A DNA stretch of 64,000 nt. It comes from Ensifer adhaerens (GTDB lineage: Bacteria; Pseudomonadota; Alphaproteobacteria; Rhizobiales; Rhizobiaceae). The stretch lies in assembly GCF_002007205.1 (NCBI RefSeq), contig NZ_LAZS01000014.1:186001-250000 (forward strand). The letters run 5' to 3'. The notes under the pieces are model-generated. The model was not told the DNA's origin and did not search any database. It worked only from the letters and a program-made list of their open reading frames with translations. Positions 47,221 through 57,271 of this stretch are shown piece by piece; within the stretch, counting starts at the first letter, position 1; the number at the start of each line of letters is the position of its first letter. The position numbers and the translations under genes are program-made.

Positions 47221-47987
47221 TGCGCGCGGGCTCCCCGTCCGGCGGCACGGGCCGCGAGACGCCGGAGTGCTGTGACGCGCCGACGCAGGATTTCGTTGCG
47301 CATGGCGGCGATGTGCAGGGTGAAGAACAGCAGCGTGAAGGCGATCGCCATCACGATCAGCGGCCACAGGAACTCCGGATCGATCGTCGGCCCGTCGAGC
47401 CGCATGACGCTCGCCGGCTGGTGCAGCGTGTTCCACCATTCGACCGAGAACTTGATGATCGGGATATTGACGAAGCCGACGAGAACCAGAATGGCCGAAA
47501 CCTTGGAGGATCGCGCCGGATCGTCGATCGCCCGGTTGAGCGCCATCAGCCCCAGATACATCAGAAACAGAACGAAGACCGAGGTCAGGCGTGCGTCCCA
47601 GACCCACCAGGTACCCCACATCGGCTTGCCCCAGAGCGAGCCGGTGACGAGTGCCAGGAAGGTGAAACAGGCGCCGATCGGGGCCGCCGCCCGCGAGGAG
47701 ACGTCGGCGAGCGGATGCCGCCAGACGAGCGTGCCGAGGGCGGCCAGCGCCATCACCGAATAACACATCATCGACAGCCAGGCAGCGGGCACATGCACAT
47801 ACATGATGCGCACCGTCTCGCCCTGCTGGTAGTCGCCTTCCGTCGTGAAGGAAAGCCAGAGGCCGACGACGAAGAACAGCACGGTCAGGCCGGTAAGCCA
47901 CGGCAGCAGACGGTCGGCCAGCGCCAGGAACCGCGTCGGGTTGGCGAGATCGCTGAATTTGCGGATGGCCAGGCTGTTTTCGCTCAT
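47217..47987 (-). CDS. ccmC: Haem exporter permease CcmC
   Basis: 256-residue inner-membrane protein with six helices. The WWD haem-binding motif is WGTWWVWDARLTS (near residue 125), with flanking histidines. It loads haem on CcmE. A TTGAT-N4-GTCAA box lies 36 bp upstream. Spaced from ccmB by 164 bp, unlike the tight overlaps downstream, so a separate promoter is possible. Confidence 0.95.
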   Translation of the reverse strand: MSENSLAIRKFSDLANPTRFLALADRLLPWLTGLTVLFFVVGLWLSFTTEGDYQQGETVRIMYVHVPAAWLSMMCYSVMALAALGTLVWRHPLADVSSRAAAPIGACFTFLALVTGSLWGKPMWGTWWVWDARLTSVFVLFLMYLGLMALNRAIDDPARSSKVSAILVLVGFVNIPIIKFSVEWWNTLHQPASVMRLDGPTIDPEFLWPLIVMAIAFTLLFFTLHIAAMRNEILRRRVTALRRLAARAAGRGARAQ

Positions 47988-48022
47988 GTTGGCTCTTTAG
48001 CGCTTAAGGCGCCCGCCTGCAA

Positions 48023-48036
48023 TTGATCCGCGTCAA
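48023..48036. promoter_or_regulatory. FNR/FixK-type box upstream of ccmC
   Basis: TTGAT-CCGC-GTCAA matches TTGAY-N4-RTCAA. Its centre is about 42 bp from the ccmC ATG, so if used in the usual -41.5 position the transcript would start at or next to the ATG. Confidence 0.5.
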
Positions 48037-48151
48037 TCGCCCGATCACGATCGAGTTGGGACGCGGATCACAAAGGCGATCGATCTGAACGGCTTAGCGC
48101 GAAATCCTTGGGAACACCGCAAACAGTTTCGCCATTTCCGCGGCGATTGCG

Positions 48152-48811
48152 TCAATCGGACGCGTGGCGAAGCGCTGCGGCTGCAGCGACCGGGCCGATG
48201 ACGGCGAAGAACAGGGTGATCGCCGCGAGGATCATCACCGGCGGCAGGAACGGCGCCGGATCCTCGATAGCCGCATAGACCGCGCTGACGCCGAAGATCA
48301 GCACCGGAATTGCTAGCGGCAGCACCAGGATCGAAACCAGCAGCCCGCCGCGCGGCAGCGACACGGCAACGGCCGCCCCCACGGCGCCGATGAAGGTGAC
48401 CGCAGGCGTGCCGATCAGAAGCGTCAGCATGGTGGCGCCGATCGCGATCTCGCTCATGTTCATGAAGAGACCGAGCAGTGGCGAAGCGATCACCAGCGGC
48501 AATCCCGTTGCCGCCCAATGGGCCGCGCATTTGACGAATACGGTGAAGAGCAGCGGCGTTTCCTGCATCAGCATCAGGTCGAGCGAGCCGTCGTCGCGCT
48601 CGGCCTGGAACAGCCGGTCGAGGCCGAGCAGCGAGGCGAGCAGCGCGCCGATCCACAGGATCGCCGGGCCGATCCGCGAAAGCAGGTTCAGATCCGGGCC
48701 GACGCCGAAGGGAATGACCGCAACGACCGTCATGAAGAAGAGCACGCCGATCATCGCGCCGCCGCCGGCGCGGATCGACAGTTTGAGATCGCGGAAGAAG
48801 AGCGCGATCAT
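48152..48811 (-). CDS. ccmB: Haem exporter permease CcmB
   Basis: 219-residue permease of the CcmAB ABC transporter, six predicted helices. LFFRDLKLSIRAGGG is the start; FQAERDDGSLDLMLM and ALLASLLGLDRLF are family sequences. Works with the CcmA ATPase (36 bp upstream) to release holo-CcmE from CcmC. Confidence 0.94.
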   Translation of the reverse strand: MIALFFRDLKLSIRAGGGAMIGVLFFMTVVAVIPFGVGPDLNLLSRIGPAILWIGALLASLLGLDRLFQAERDDGSLDLMLMQETPLLFTVFVKCAAHWAATGLPLVIASPLLGLFMNMSEIAIGATMLTLLIGTPAVTFIGAVGAAVAVSLPRGGLLVSILVLPLAIPVLIFGVSAVYAAIEDPAPFLPPVMILAAITLFFAVIGPVAAAAALRHASD

Positions 48812-48847
48812 GCCGTTCGTCTCCTGACGCGGATCACGGTCGGGCTT

Positions 48848-49498
48848 CTACACGTCATGCCAGTGATCTCCTGCCAGGTGCTCGAACCCCTTCATGTGCA
48901 GTTCCTTCGTGCGATCGAGCCCGAGCGGCTGGTGCGTCGCCGCGATCACGATGCCGCCCTTGCCAAGGTGCGTCTTCACCAGCTCCGCAAACAGCCGGTC
49001 AGCACCGGCATCGAGTGCCGCGGTCGGCTCGTCGAGAATCCAGATCGGGCGATAGGCCACGAGAAGCTTGGCCATCGCCATGCGCCGCTGCTGCCCGGCC
49101 GAAAGGTAACCGAAGGGCAGATGGGCGATATCCGGCAGGCCGACCGCTTCGACGGCCTCGGTGAGCGTCGCGCCGCGACCACCGGGCGAATCACCCATGA
49201 AGCGGTGCCAGAAGGAAAGATTTTCCGCGACGGTCAGTTCGCGCTTCATCGCGTTGCGATGTCCGAGATAGTGGCTGAGCTCGGATGGATGGGCTATTTC
49301 CGGGGGGCCATTCTCAAGTTTCAGATGCCCGCTTTCGGGCCTCAACAACCCCGCCAGAACCCGGAGCAAAGTCGACTTGCCGGAGCCGTTCGGACCCGTC
49401 ACGACAAGGGCTTCCGAGGCGTCGAGAACGAAGGAAATATCGTTAAAAATCAGGTCCTCACCGCGCTTTGCGCTCAACCCTTCAGCCATGAGGCGCAT
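48848..49498 (-). CDS. ccmA: Haem exporter ATPase CcmA
   Basis: 216-residue ABC ATPase. Walker A GPNGSGKST, signature YLSAGQQRRMAMAKLL, Walker B IWILDEPTAALDA, H-loop THQPLGL. First gene of ccmABCDG. ATG 49498 (GGGAAG ten bases upstream) is used; ATG 49489 is an alternative. Divergent from acnA with 271 bp between. Confidence 0.95.
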   Translation of the reverse strand: MRLMAEGLSAKRGEDLIFNDISFVLDASEALVVTGPNGSGKSTLLRVLAGLLRPESGHLKLENGPPEIAHPSELSHYLGHRNAMKRELTVAENLSFWHRFMGDSPGGRGATLTEAVEAVGLPDIAHLPFGYLSAGQQRRMAMAKLLVAYRPIWILDEPTAALDAGADRLFAELVKTHLGKGGIVIAATHQPLGLDRTKELHMKGFEHLAGDHWHDV

Positions 49499-49769
49499 GA
49501 ATTTTCAGCTTCCCTTCACTCTCTTCGTCGCAGGGCAAAAAAAAGTCCCGTTTCGACCTTCGTTGCTCTGGCACGTTTTGGAGAAATTATCTATAAGGCG
49601 GCCAACACGCCAGCGGTCGGCGTGAATTTCATCCTAGCGCCGAACATGGAATGAATTTCCACGTACGGACAGCGGAAATGGCCGCACCCGCATCCCAATT
49701 CGCGCTTCACAGGCGCTCGGGCGTTCGTACGTCAGTTTTTGGCGATCAGACGGAACGGGGTATTATCCA

Positions 49770-52460
49770 GTGTCCAAATCCCTAGACAGCTTCAATTGTC
49801 GCTCCACGCTCACCGTCAACGGTGTGGACTACGTCTACTACAGCCTGCCCAAGGCTGAAGCGAACGGTCTCGCCGGCGTTTCCAAGCTGCCCTATTCGAT
49901 GAAGGTTCTGCTCGAGAACCTGCTGCGCAACGAAGACGGCCGCTCCGTCACCAAGAAGGACATCGAGAACGTTGCCGCCTGGCTCAACGACAAGGGCACG
50001 GCTGAAAACGAAATCGCCTACCGTCCGGCCCGCGTGCTGATGCAGGACTTCACCGGCGTTCCCGCCGTCGTCGACCTCGCCGCGATGCGCGACGCCATGG
50101 TCTCGCTCGGCGGCGACCCGGAAAAGATCAACCCGCTCGTTCCCGTCGACCTCGTCATCGACCACTCCGTCATCGTCGACGAATTCGGCACGCCGAACGC
50201 CTTTGCCCGCAACGTCGAGCTCGAATACGAGCGCAACGGCGAACGCTACCGCTTCCTGAAGTGGGGCCAGCAGGCGTTCAAGAACTTCCGCGTCGTTCCG
50301 CCCGGCACCGGCATCTGTCACCAGGTCAATCTGGAGTATCTGGGCCAGACGGTCTGGACCCGTGAAGAAGACGGCGAAATCACCGCCTACCCGGATACCT
50401 GCGTCGGCACCGACAGCCACACCACCATGATCAACGGTCTCGGCGTTCTCGGCTGGGGCGTCGGTGGTATCGAGGCAGAAGCCGCGATGCTCGGCCAGCC
50501 GGTCTCCATGCTCCTGCCTGAGGTCATCGGCTTCAAGCTGACCGGCAAGCTGAAGGAAGGCGTCACCGCGACCGACCTCGTGCTGATGGTCGTGCAGATG
50601 CTGCGCAAGAAGGGCGTGGTCTCGAAGTTCGTCGAATTCTTCGGCCCGGGCCTCGACAACATGACGCTCGCCGACCGTGCGACGATCGGCAACATGGGTC
50701 CGGAATACGGCGCCACCTGCGGCTTCTTCCCGGTCGACAGCGAAACCATCAACTACCTCACCATGTCCGGCCGCGAAGAGCAGCGCATCGCGCTGGTCGA
50801 AGCCTACTCCAAGGCGCAAGGCATGTGGCGCGACGGTGATGGTTCCGAGCTCGTCTTCACCGACACGCTCGAACTCGACCTCGGCGACGTCGTTCCGGCG
50901 ATGGCTGGTCCGAAGCGTCCGGAAGGCCGCATCGCGCTCGAAAACATCGCATCCGGTTTCGCAACCGCACTCGAAGGCGACTACAAGAAGCCGGGCCAGC
51001 TCTCGAACCGCTACGCTGTCGAAGGCACCGATTTCGATCTCGGCCATGGTGACGTCGCGATCGCTGCGATCACCTCCTGCACCAACACCTCCAACCCGTC
51101 GGTGCTGATCGCGGCCGGTCTGCTTGCCCGCAACGCCGTTGCCAAGGGCCTGAAGTCCAAGCCGTGGGTCAAGACCTCGCTCGCACCGGGATCGCAGGTC
51201 GTCGGCGAATACCTCGCCAAGTCCGGCCTGCAGAAGGACCTTGACGCGCTCGGCTTCAACCTCGTCGGCTTCGGCTGCACGACCTGCATCGGCAACTCCG
51301 GCCCGTTGCCGGCGCCGATCTCGAAGACGATCAACGACAAGGGTCTGATTGCTGCCGGCGTTCTCTCTGGCAACCGTAACTTCGAAGGCCGCATCTCGCC
51401 GGACGTCCAGGCGAACTACCTCGCTTCGCCGCCGCTCGTCGTCGCCTATGCGCTCGCAGGCACGGTCCAGAAGGACCTGACCAACGAGCCGATCGGCGAG
51501 GACCAGGACGGCAAGCCCGTCTACCTCAAGGACATCTGGCCGACCTCCAAGGAAATCCAGGAGTTCATCTTCAAGTACGTCACCCGTGAACTCTACGCGA
51601 CGAAGTACGCGGACGTCTTCAAGGGCGACGAAAACTGGCAGGCCGTTCAGGTTCCTCCGGGCCAGACCTACGCCTGGGACGACGGTTCGACCTATGTGCA
51701 GAACCCGCCCTACTTCGTCGGCATGGGCAAGTCCGGTTCGGGCATCTCCGACATCAAGGGCGCACGCGTCCTCGGTCTCTTCGGCGACAAGATCACCACC
51801 GACCACATTTCGCCGGCCGGTTCGATCAAGGCTGCTTCGCCGGCTGGCGCCTACCTCATCGGTCACGGCGTCGGCGTTGCCGACTTCAACCAGTACGGCA
51901 CGCGCCGCGGCAACCATGAAGTGATGATGCGCGGCACGTTCGCCAACATCCGCATCCGCAACCACATGCTCGGCCCGAACGGCAAGGAAGGTGGCTACAC
52001 CATCCACTATCCGTCGAAGGAAGAGATGTCGATCTACGACGCCGCCATGCAGTACAAGGAAGAGGGCGTTCCGCTCGTCATCTTCGCCGGTGTCGAATAC
52101 GGCAACGGTTCGTCGCGCGACTGGGCTGCCAAGGGCACCAACCTGCTCGGCGTCAAGGCCGTGATCGCCCAGTCCTTCGAGCGTATCCACCGCTCGAACC
52201 TCGTCGGCATGGGCGTCATTCCCTTCGTCTTCGAGGAAGGCACCACCTGGGAATCGTTGGGCCTCAAGGGCGATGAGATCGTCACGATCGAAAACCTCGC
52301 CAACGTCCAGCCGCGCGAAAAGCGCGTTGCCAAGGTCACCTACGGCGACGGCAGCGTGAAGGATGTGCCGCTCGTCTGCCGTATCGATACGCTGGATGAA
52401 GTGACCTACGTCAACAACGGCGGCATCCTGCAGACGGTTCTGCGCGACCTCGCCGCTTAA
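49770..52460 (+). CDS. acnA: Aconitate hydratase A
   Basis: 896-residue TCA-cycle aconitase (citrate to isocitrate). The three 4Fe-4S cysteines lie in [11 protein letters not shown] and [21 protein letters not shown] and [21 protein letters not shown] are substrate-site motifs; the swivel domain ends with [16 protein letters not shown] start at 49770. Ends in a strong terminator. A 962-codon open frame on the opposite strand is an artefact of codon bias. Confidence 0.97.
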   Translation: MSKSLDSFNCRSTLTVNGVDYVYYSLPKAEANGLAGVSKLPYSMKVLLENLLRNEDGRSVTKKDIENVAAWLNDKGTAENEIAYRPARVLMQDFTGVPAVVDLAAMRDAMVSLGGDPEKINPLVPVDLVIDHSVIVDEFGTPNAFARNVELEYERNGERYRFLKWGQQAFKNFRVVPPGTGICHQVNLEYLGQTVWTREEDGEITAYPDTCVGTDSHTTMINGLGVLGWGVGGIEAEAAMLGQPVSMLLPEVIGFKLTGKLKEGVTATDLVLMVVQMLRKKGVVSKFVEFFGPGLDNMTLADRATIGNMGPEYGATCGFFPVDSETINYLTMSGREEQRIALVEAYSKAQGMWRDGDGSELVFTDTLELDLGDVVPAMAGPKRPEGRIALENIASGFATALEGDYKKPGQLSNRYAVEGTDFDLGHGDVAIAAITSCTNTSNPSVLIAAGLLARNAVAKGLKSKPWVKTSLAPGSQVVGEYLAKSGLQKDLDALGFNLVGFGCTTCIGNSGPLPAPISKTINDKGLIAAGVLSGNRNFEGRISPDVQANYLASPPLVVAYALAGTVQKDLTNEPIGEDQDGKPVYLKDIWPTSKEIQEFIFKYVTRELYATKYADVFKGDENWQAVQVPPGQTYAWDDGSTYVQNPPYFVGMGKSGSGISDIKGARVLGLFGDKITTDHISPAGSIKAASPAGAYLIGHGVGVADFNQYGTRRGNHEVMMRGTFANIRIRNHMLGPNGKEGGYTIHYPSKEEMSIYDAAMQYKEEGVPLVIFAGVEYGNGSSRDWAAKGTNLLGVKAVIAQSFERIHRSNLVGMGVIPFVFEEGTTWESLGLKGDEIVTIENLANVQPREKRVAKVTYGDGSVKDVPLVCRIDTLDEVTYVNNGGILQTVLRDLAA

Positions 52461-52485
52461 TCGCGCAAGCACATTCAAGGCTCTG

Positions 52486-52522
52486 GAGCCGGGACGCCGA
52501 AGGGCGCCCCGGCTCTTTTTTG
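52486..52522 (+). terminator. Terminator of acnA
   Basis: GAGCCGGGACGCC/GGCGCCCCGGCTC stem with a GAAG-like loop and one mismatch, followed by TTTTTT. Confidence 0.9.
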
Positions 52523-52663
52523 AGGTGTCCCTGCCGGCGATCCGGCGCTCGATCGCGCTCACTTGCCACCTCACTCCAACGTGACTTCCCGTTGATGGAG
52601 CGCCGTCGTATGTAGTGAACTCCCCACAAGGAGTAGGCCGACGGCCGGTAACGAAGTGACGCC

Positions 52664-53437
52664 ATGACATCCGCAGACCGTTCTTTCATTCGTCCTGTTG
52701 CACTGGCTTTCGGGCTGCTCGCAGCCGCCGGTGCCCCTGCCGGGGCGCAGGAGAAACAGGCGATCAAAGGCGTTGTCGAACTGTTCACGAGCCAGGGCTG
52801 TTCGTCCTGTCCGCCGGCGGATGCGGCGCTGAAGACGCTGGTCGACGAGGGTGATGTGGTGGCGCTCGCCTATCACGTCGACTACTGGAACTATCTCGGC
52901 TGGGCCGACACGCTGGCATCGAAGGAAAACACCGAACGGCAATATGCCTATGCGCGCATGCTCGGGCGCAACGGTGTCTACACGCCGCAGGCGATCCTGA
53001 ACGGCCGCGACCATCTGAACGGCGGCAACCTGCAGGCCATCAAGACGCGGCTGGAAACGATGAAGGCGGAGGGCAAGGGGCTTGCCGTTCCCGTCGACGC
53101 CACGATCCTCGGCGAAGAAATCCAGATCTCCATCGGCAGCGGCATCGGCAAGGCCAATGTCGTCGTTGTCTATTTCGACCGCGCCAAGATCGTCAAGATG
53201 GAGAAGGGCGAGAACACCGGCAAGGAAATCCCCTATTGGCATGCCGTGCGCGACATCCAGACGATCGGCATGTGGGACGGCCGGCCCGCGACGTTCACGC
53301 TGCCGGCAACGGTGCTGACCGAGCGCCCGGGCAACAGTGGCTGCGCGATCCTGCTGCAATCGATGAAGGACAAGGAAACACCGGGCGCCATCATCGGTGC
53401 CGCGGCCGTGCTCGCCGGCCCTCAGGGCAAATTGTAA
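52664..53437 (+). CDS. DUF1223 thioredoxin-like secreted protein
   Basis: 257 residues. Signal peptide 1-28 (AGAPAGAQ), then VVELFTSQGCSSCPPADAAL with a CSSC redox motif and YHVDYWNYLGWADTLAS. A periplasmic thiol protein of unknown partner. Alone; followed by an uncertain spacer. Confidence 0.9.
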   Translation: MTSADRSFIRPVALAFGLLAAAGAPAGAQEKQAIKGVVELFTSQGCSSCPPADAALKTLVDEGDVVALAYHVDYWNYLGWADTLASKENTERQYAYARMLGRNGVYTPQAILNGRDHLNGGNLQAIKTRLETMKAEGKGLAVPVDATILGEEIQISIGSGIGKANVVVVYFDRAKIVKMEKGENTGKEIPYWHAVRDIQTIGMWDGRPATFTLPATVLTERPGNSGCAILLQSMKDKETPGAIIGAAAVLAGPQGKL

Positions 53438-53751
53438 GGGCGGCGAAGCGCAAGGGGGTGGTTCGGCCCGGCAGCATCGAGGGGCTGGGGCTGAGGGTTC
53501 GAAGTTACCGGACCGAACCGGCCATGGCTGCGTTCGGTGAACTCCCGCAGCATGACGACCTGACCGGACATACGGTGGCAACGACTCTGTCCGTCAGCGC
53601 CCGCGAGTTTTGCGATCAATTGGGGCGCCGGTTTGACTGAAATGGGGCAGAGGTAAGAAATGACCTCACCGTCCCATGGCTTCCGGCTTGCTTTTCGGCT
53701 CGTGTCAGGCACACTGTTATCGTTCTGTCACAACAGAAGGCCGGATTGCCG
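53438..53751. other. Gap of 314 bp: no convincing gene
   Basis: Open frames exist on both strands (minus 53422-53712 from GTG, 96 codons; plus frame ending 53640) but neither has a recognisable family or a ribosome-binding site. May hold gene remnants. Nothing else seen. Confidence 0.4.
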
Positions 53752-54156
53752 ATGACCGATGAGCCGGACTTGCCGGAAGGCGAGGCGCGACATCAGCGCC
53801 ACACCACTTCGGATGTGGTTGTCGATTTTCACGAATACAGGAACGCCAAGGACCCTCTCCCCGTCACCTTTCATCGCCGCGAACTGGACCAGATCCTCTG
53901 GGTTTATGGTCGTATGGTCGGCGAAGGCGAGTGGCGGGATTACGCCATCGACCATCTGAAGGACCGCGCGGTCTTTTCGGTGTTCAAGCGCTCGGGCGAG
54001 ATGCCGCTCTATCGGATCGAAAAAAATCCGAAGCTGGCGGCAAAACAAGGCGCTTTCAGCGTGCTCAACGTCCACGGCACCATTCTCAAGCGCGGCCACG
54101 AGCTCGCACAGGTGCTGAAGGTGTTCGACAAGGTGCTGAGGCTAGTGGAAACCTAG
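53752..54156 (+). CDS. DUF2794 domain protein
   Basis: 134 residues. TFHRRELDQILWVYGRMVGEGEWRDYAID and SVFKRSGEMPLYRIEKNP are the DUF2794 pattern. Function unknown. ATG 53752 is chosen over TTG 53746; AGAAGG lies upstream. Restricted to alphaproteobacteria as far as I know. Confidence 0.9.
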   Translation: MTDEPDLPEGEARHQRHTTSDVVVDFHEYRNAKDPLPVTFHRRELDQILWVYGRMVGEGEWRDYAIDHLKDRAVFSVFKRSGEMPLYRIEKNPKLAAKQGAFSVLNVHGTILKRGHELAQVLKVFDKVLRLVET

Positions 54157-54158
54157 AG

Positions 54159-54199
54159 CATCCCGCCCTCAAGTGGAAGCACTTAAGGCAGAAAGATGC
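54159..54199. repeat. Inverted repeat AGAGCATC/GATGCTCT
   Basis: AGAGCATC and GATGCTCT flank a 24-bp spacer after the DUF2794 gene. Resembles short palindromic spacers common in rhizobial genomes. Could act as a weak terminator. Confidence 0.5.
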
Positions 54200-54214
54200 T
54201 CTAGAATCAAAGTG

Positions 54215-54254
54215 CTAGCGTCCTGTGCGTTCATATGAACGCACGGCGCTCTAG
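54215..54254. repeat. Long perfect palindrome element
   Basis: The core GTGCGTTCAT/ATGAACGCAC (54225-54244) is a perfect 20-bp palindrome, flanked by CTAGCGTCCT and GGCGCTCTAG, which are partly complementary. It has the look of a dispersed rhizobial palindromic repeat. The rest of the gap to 54575 holds GGCACCA...TGGTGCC (54353-54385), another hairpin, and no gene. Confidence 0.6.
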
Positions 54255-54575
54255 AATATCTCGCACAAAAGCACGCAGCGGCTATGCGACGACCATGCGT
54301 GAAAGCGCGTTGCATGAGGCCGTTTAAACGCAGCGCGTCTTAGAGCCTCCATGGCACCAAACACCCTTCGGAAGGCGCTGGTGCCGTAGTGCATCGACTC
54401 CAGGTGCAGGTCTTTTGTTCATCGCGCCGGCGAGACCGGCTTCCACGATTTTTCGTTCTGTGAAACGCTGACTTGCGGTACAGTGTCGCCTCGCTTCGGA
54501 GGGACGACGATGTCAAAGCGCCCTTCGACATGACCTTGCTGTCCATATGACACCATGAGATGTCGAGAGAGGGCG

Positions 54576-55583
54576 ATGGCGAACGTATTGATCATTGGCG
54601 GTGCTGGATTTATCGGCTCGCATCTGGTGACTCGCTGTCTGGAGGAGGGGCACACCGTCCACGTGCTGACTCGGCCCGAAACTAACTTGCACCGTCTGGA
54701 GCAGGTACGTGCTGACATTCAGCTGCACATTTTGCACCTGGACGACCGCAAGGCACTTCAGCGCTGCTTTGAGACGGCCAGGCCCCACTACGTCTTTTAC
54801 CTTGCCGCTGCAACGAGACGTAAGCCGGAACCCGGGCTCGGCGATGCCTTTAGCAGCGTCCAGGAGGATCTGCTCGGCCTCTTGTCCACGATAGCGGTAG
54901 CCGCTGAGGCGCGTGTACCCCCGATCGCTTTCGTGCGCGCTGGAACTTTGGCCGCCTATGGTGGAACTCCCATGCCGCATGTGGAAACACAGCGGGAAGT
55001 CCCGAAAACAACCTATGCCGCGGCCCTCGTCGCAGGCGTCCATTATGTCGAGGCGTTGCAGCCGCGATTGCCGTTCCCTATCGTGACTGCCCGGCTTTCC
55101 CTTGTCTTCGGGCCGAACCAGTCGGACGAGTTCCTCATCCCATCATTGATCCGGTGTTGCCTTGTTGGGGAGCACTCGATCGTCCGCCGACCGAACGAGC
55201 GACGGGACCTGTTGTTCGTGGATGATGCTGTGGAGGCGCTGTACCGTCTGTCCATGGTGCACCCACAAGGGGCATCAATCGTCAACATCGCCTCAGGCCA
55301 TGCACCGACCATGCGGGAGGTCGCGAAGCTGATCGTTGCGGCAAGCGGCGCGGACCCGGCGCTGGTCGAGTTTCTTTCGACCGACACATCCGGTGACATC
55401 GATCTATGCCCGTCCCCAGCTTTGGCAGAGGAACTGTTTGGCTGGAAGGCACGCATCTCATTGAACCACGGCATCGCGCGAACCGTGGCCTGGTGGCGAG
55501 AGAATATGCGGCTTCCCGCCCATTCGACGACGGCTGTGCAAACGCCTTTTCGCAACAACGGCTCACCGCTTGGGCGGCCGTAA
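54576..55583 (+). CDS. NAD-dependent epimerase/dehydratase (extended SDR) lacking the catalytic Lys
   Basis: 335-residue extended short-chain dehydrogenase-like protein. NAD-binding GGAGFIGSH (8-16) is intact, and substrate-site T124 (RAGTLAAYG) and Y147 are kept, but the YxxxK motif reads Y147-AAA-L151. Usual reaction would be NDP-sugar epimerase/dehydratase; with Leu for Lys the activity is doubtful. The third-position GC looks lower than in neighbours and the gene is flanked by palindromic repeats, which suggests acquisition. Confidence 0.85.
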   Translation: MANVLIIGGAGFIGSHLVTRCLEEGHTVHVLTRPETNLHRLEQVRADIQLHILHLDDRKALQRCFETARPHYVFYLAAATRRKPEPGLGDAFSSVQEDLLGLLSTIAVAAEARVPPIAFVRAGTLAAYGGTPMPHVETQREVPKTTYAAALVAGVHYVEALQPRLPFPIVTARLSLVFGPNQSDEFLIPSLIRCCLVGEHSIVRRPNERRDLLFVDDAVEALYRLSMVHPQGASIVNIASGHAPTMREVAKLIVAASGADPALVEFLSTDTSGDIDLCPSPALAEELFGWKARISLNHGIARTVAWWRENMRLPAHSTTAVQTPFRNNGSPLGRP

Positions 55584-55623
55584 GCTTTTTGCCGGCCGTG
55601 CAATTCAAAAGAGCCGACAGCAA

Positions 55624-56181
55624 TCAGACTCCGTACAGTGTGTCCGGATAAACACCCTCCGGCGGGTCGCTCGTTTGGCCCTCGCCGAGCGCGAGCTGCA
55701 TGATTGCCGTGTCGAGCCATCGGCCATGCTTGAAGCCGGTCGCTTTCATCGTGCCCTGGTGTTCGAAGCCGAGCGCACGGTGCACGGCGATCGAGGCCGG
55801 ATGGGCGCCACCGATCACTGCCACCATCTGGCGGAAGCCGAGCTCCGTGCAGCGACGGACGAGTTCGACCAGCAGCGCCTTGCCGGCACCCTTGCCGCGC
55901 GCCTCCGGCGCCAGGTAGATGGAATCCTCGACCAGGAAGCGATAGGCCGTGCGCGTGCGGAAGCCGGATGCGTAGGCATAACCGATGATCGTCCCATCCC
56001 TGTCCACAGCGACCATATAGGGGTAGCCGTTGGCGATGATCGTCTCGAACCGGGCCCGCATCTCCTTTTCGGACGGCGGATTGATCTCGTAGGTCGCGAC
56101 ACCGTTCAACACGGATTCGCGATAGATCTCGGTAATGACAGGAAGATCGGCCAGCGTGGCGTCGCGCAGGGTCAGGGACAT
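55624..56181 (-). CDS. GNAT N-acetyltransferase (phosphinothricin acetyltransferase-like)
   Basis: 185 residues. IRDATLADLPVITEIYRESVLNG-type start and VEDSIYLAPEARGKGAGKALL (the acetyl-CoA pyrophosphate loop is RGKGAGKAL) match PAT/YwnH-like acetyltransferases acting on small amines or amino-acid analogues. The start ATG 56181 (MSLTLRDA). Convergent with the SDR. Confidence 0.9.
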   Translation of the reverse strand: MSLTLRDATLADLPVITEIYRESVLNGVATYEINPPSEKEMRARFETIIANGYPYMVAVDRDGTIIGYAYASGFRTRTAYRFLVEDSIYLAPEARGKGAGKALLVELVRRCTELGFRQMVAVIGGAHPASIAVHRALGFEHQGTMKATGFKHGRWLDTAIMQLALGEGQTSDPPEGVYPDTLYGV

Positions 56182-56260
56182 GGCGGAAGACTTGATCCCA
56201 AGGTTTCGTCGTCCTCTCACTCCCACGGAGCCCGGACGCTTTCAAGCCGCTTCAGGAAAC

Positions 56261-56286
56261 AAAAAAGGCGGCCGAAGCCGCCTTTT
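56261..56286 (-). terminator. Terminator of the Bax-inhibitor-1 gene
   Basis: On the minus strand AAGGCGGC-TTCG-GCCGCCTT is followed by TTTTGTT. Confidence 0.9.
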
Positions 56287-56303
56287 CCGTCTGCTGTTCA
56301 GCC

Positions 56304-57050
56304 TTAGTTGTTCCGGTTACCCATGAACTGGAGCAGGAACATGAACAGGTTGATGAAGTCGAGGTAGAGCGTCAGCGCGCCCATGATCGCCTTGCGGCCG
56401 GCAACGGTGCTGTCATCGGCTTCGTAGTACATTTCCTTGATCTTCTGCGTGTCGTAGGCGGTAAGGCCTGCGAAGATCAGCACGCCGATCACGTTGATCG
56501 CGAAGGCGAGCGCCGAAGAAGCCAGGAAGATGTTGACGATCGACGCGATGATGACGCCGAACAGACCCATGATCAGGAACGAGCCCATGCCGGACAGGCT
56601 CTTCTTCGTGGTGTAGCCGTAGAGCGACAGGGCGCCGAACGAGGCCGCGGTCACGAAGAACGTCTGCACGATGCTCTGGCCGGTGTAGATCACGAAGATG
56701 GACGACAGCGACAGGCCCATCAGCGCGGCATAGATCCAGAACGTCGTCTGCGCGGCAGATACGCTCATGCTATTGATGCGGAAGCTCATGAAGAACACGA
56801 GCGCCAGCGGCGCCAGCATCACCACCCACTTCAGCGGGCTCGTATAGATCGCAGCACCGAAGGCGGTCAGCTGGCCATCCGAAAACGCCATCTGGAACGC
56901 CAGATAGGCGGCGACGCCAGTGATCGCCAGACCGAGCGCCATCAGGTTGTAGACCTTCAGCATGTATGCGCGAAGGCCTTCGTCGATCATGGCACCCGCC
57001 TGAGCGCCGGCAGGCGACATTCGGGTTTGGTAGTTTCTCAGGTCAGCCAT
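56304..57050 (-). CDS. Bax inhibitor-1/YccA family membrane protein
   Basis: 248 residues, seven predicted helices. The C-terminal AYDTQKIKEMYYEADD and FINLFMFLLQFMGNRNN are signatures. Family proteins modulate membrane proteases (YccA-FtsH) or calcium leak. The start ATG 57050 has GAGGAAAC upstream; a TTG 15 bases earlier is not used. Confidence 0.93.
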   Translation of the reverse strand: MADLRNYQTRMSPAGAQAGAMIDEGLRAYMLKVYNLMALGLAITGVAAYLAFQMAFSDGQLTAFGAAIYTSPLKWVVMLAPLALVFFMSFRINSMSVSAAQTTFWIYAALMGLSLSSIFVIYTGQSIVQTFFVTAASFGALSLYGYTTKKSLSGMGSFLIMGLFGVIIASIVNIFLASSALAFAINVIGVLIFAGLTAYDTQKIKEMYYEADDSTVAGRKAIMGALTLYLDFINLFMFLLQFMGNRNN

Positions 57051-57271
57051 TGTTTCCTCATTCAAGCTCCGGTGGAAGTTACGGTGTCGGGCGGCGAGGT
57101 TCGCCCTGGAAGACTTGCTTCCACGCCCAGGCGCCGCTGCGGAGCTCCAGCATGCCTATCGACAAATATGAGGCCGAAACCCGTTGCATACAAGACCCGG
57201 CCCCTTTGGATTCGGTCGCATCGGGCCGATTCAGACCGGTGCAATAGGGATTTACGGTTAACTCGGTCCGG

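Noticed and set aside
49782..52670. 962-codon open frame antisense to acnA
   Set aside because: It is the reverse-strand shadow of a high-GC, strongly biased gene; composition is Arg/Asp/Val-rich with no recognised domain, and acnA itself is unambiguous.
53422..53712. 96-codon minus-strand open frame after DUF1223
   Set aside because: GTG start, no Shine-Dalgarno sequence, no family recognised and overlap with the DUF1223 end; left as an uncertain gap.
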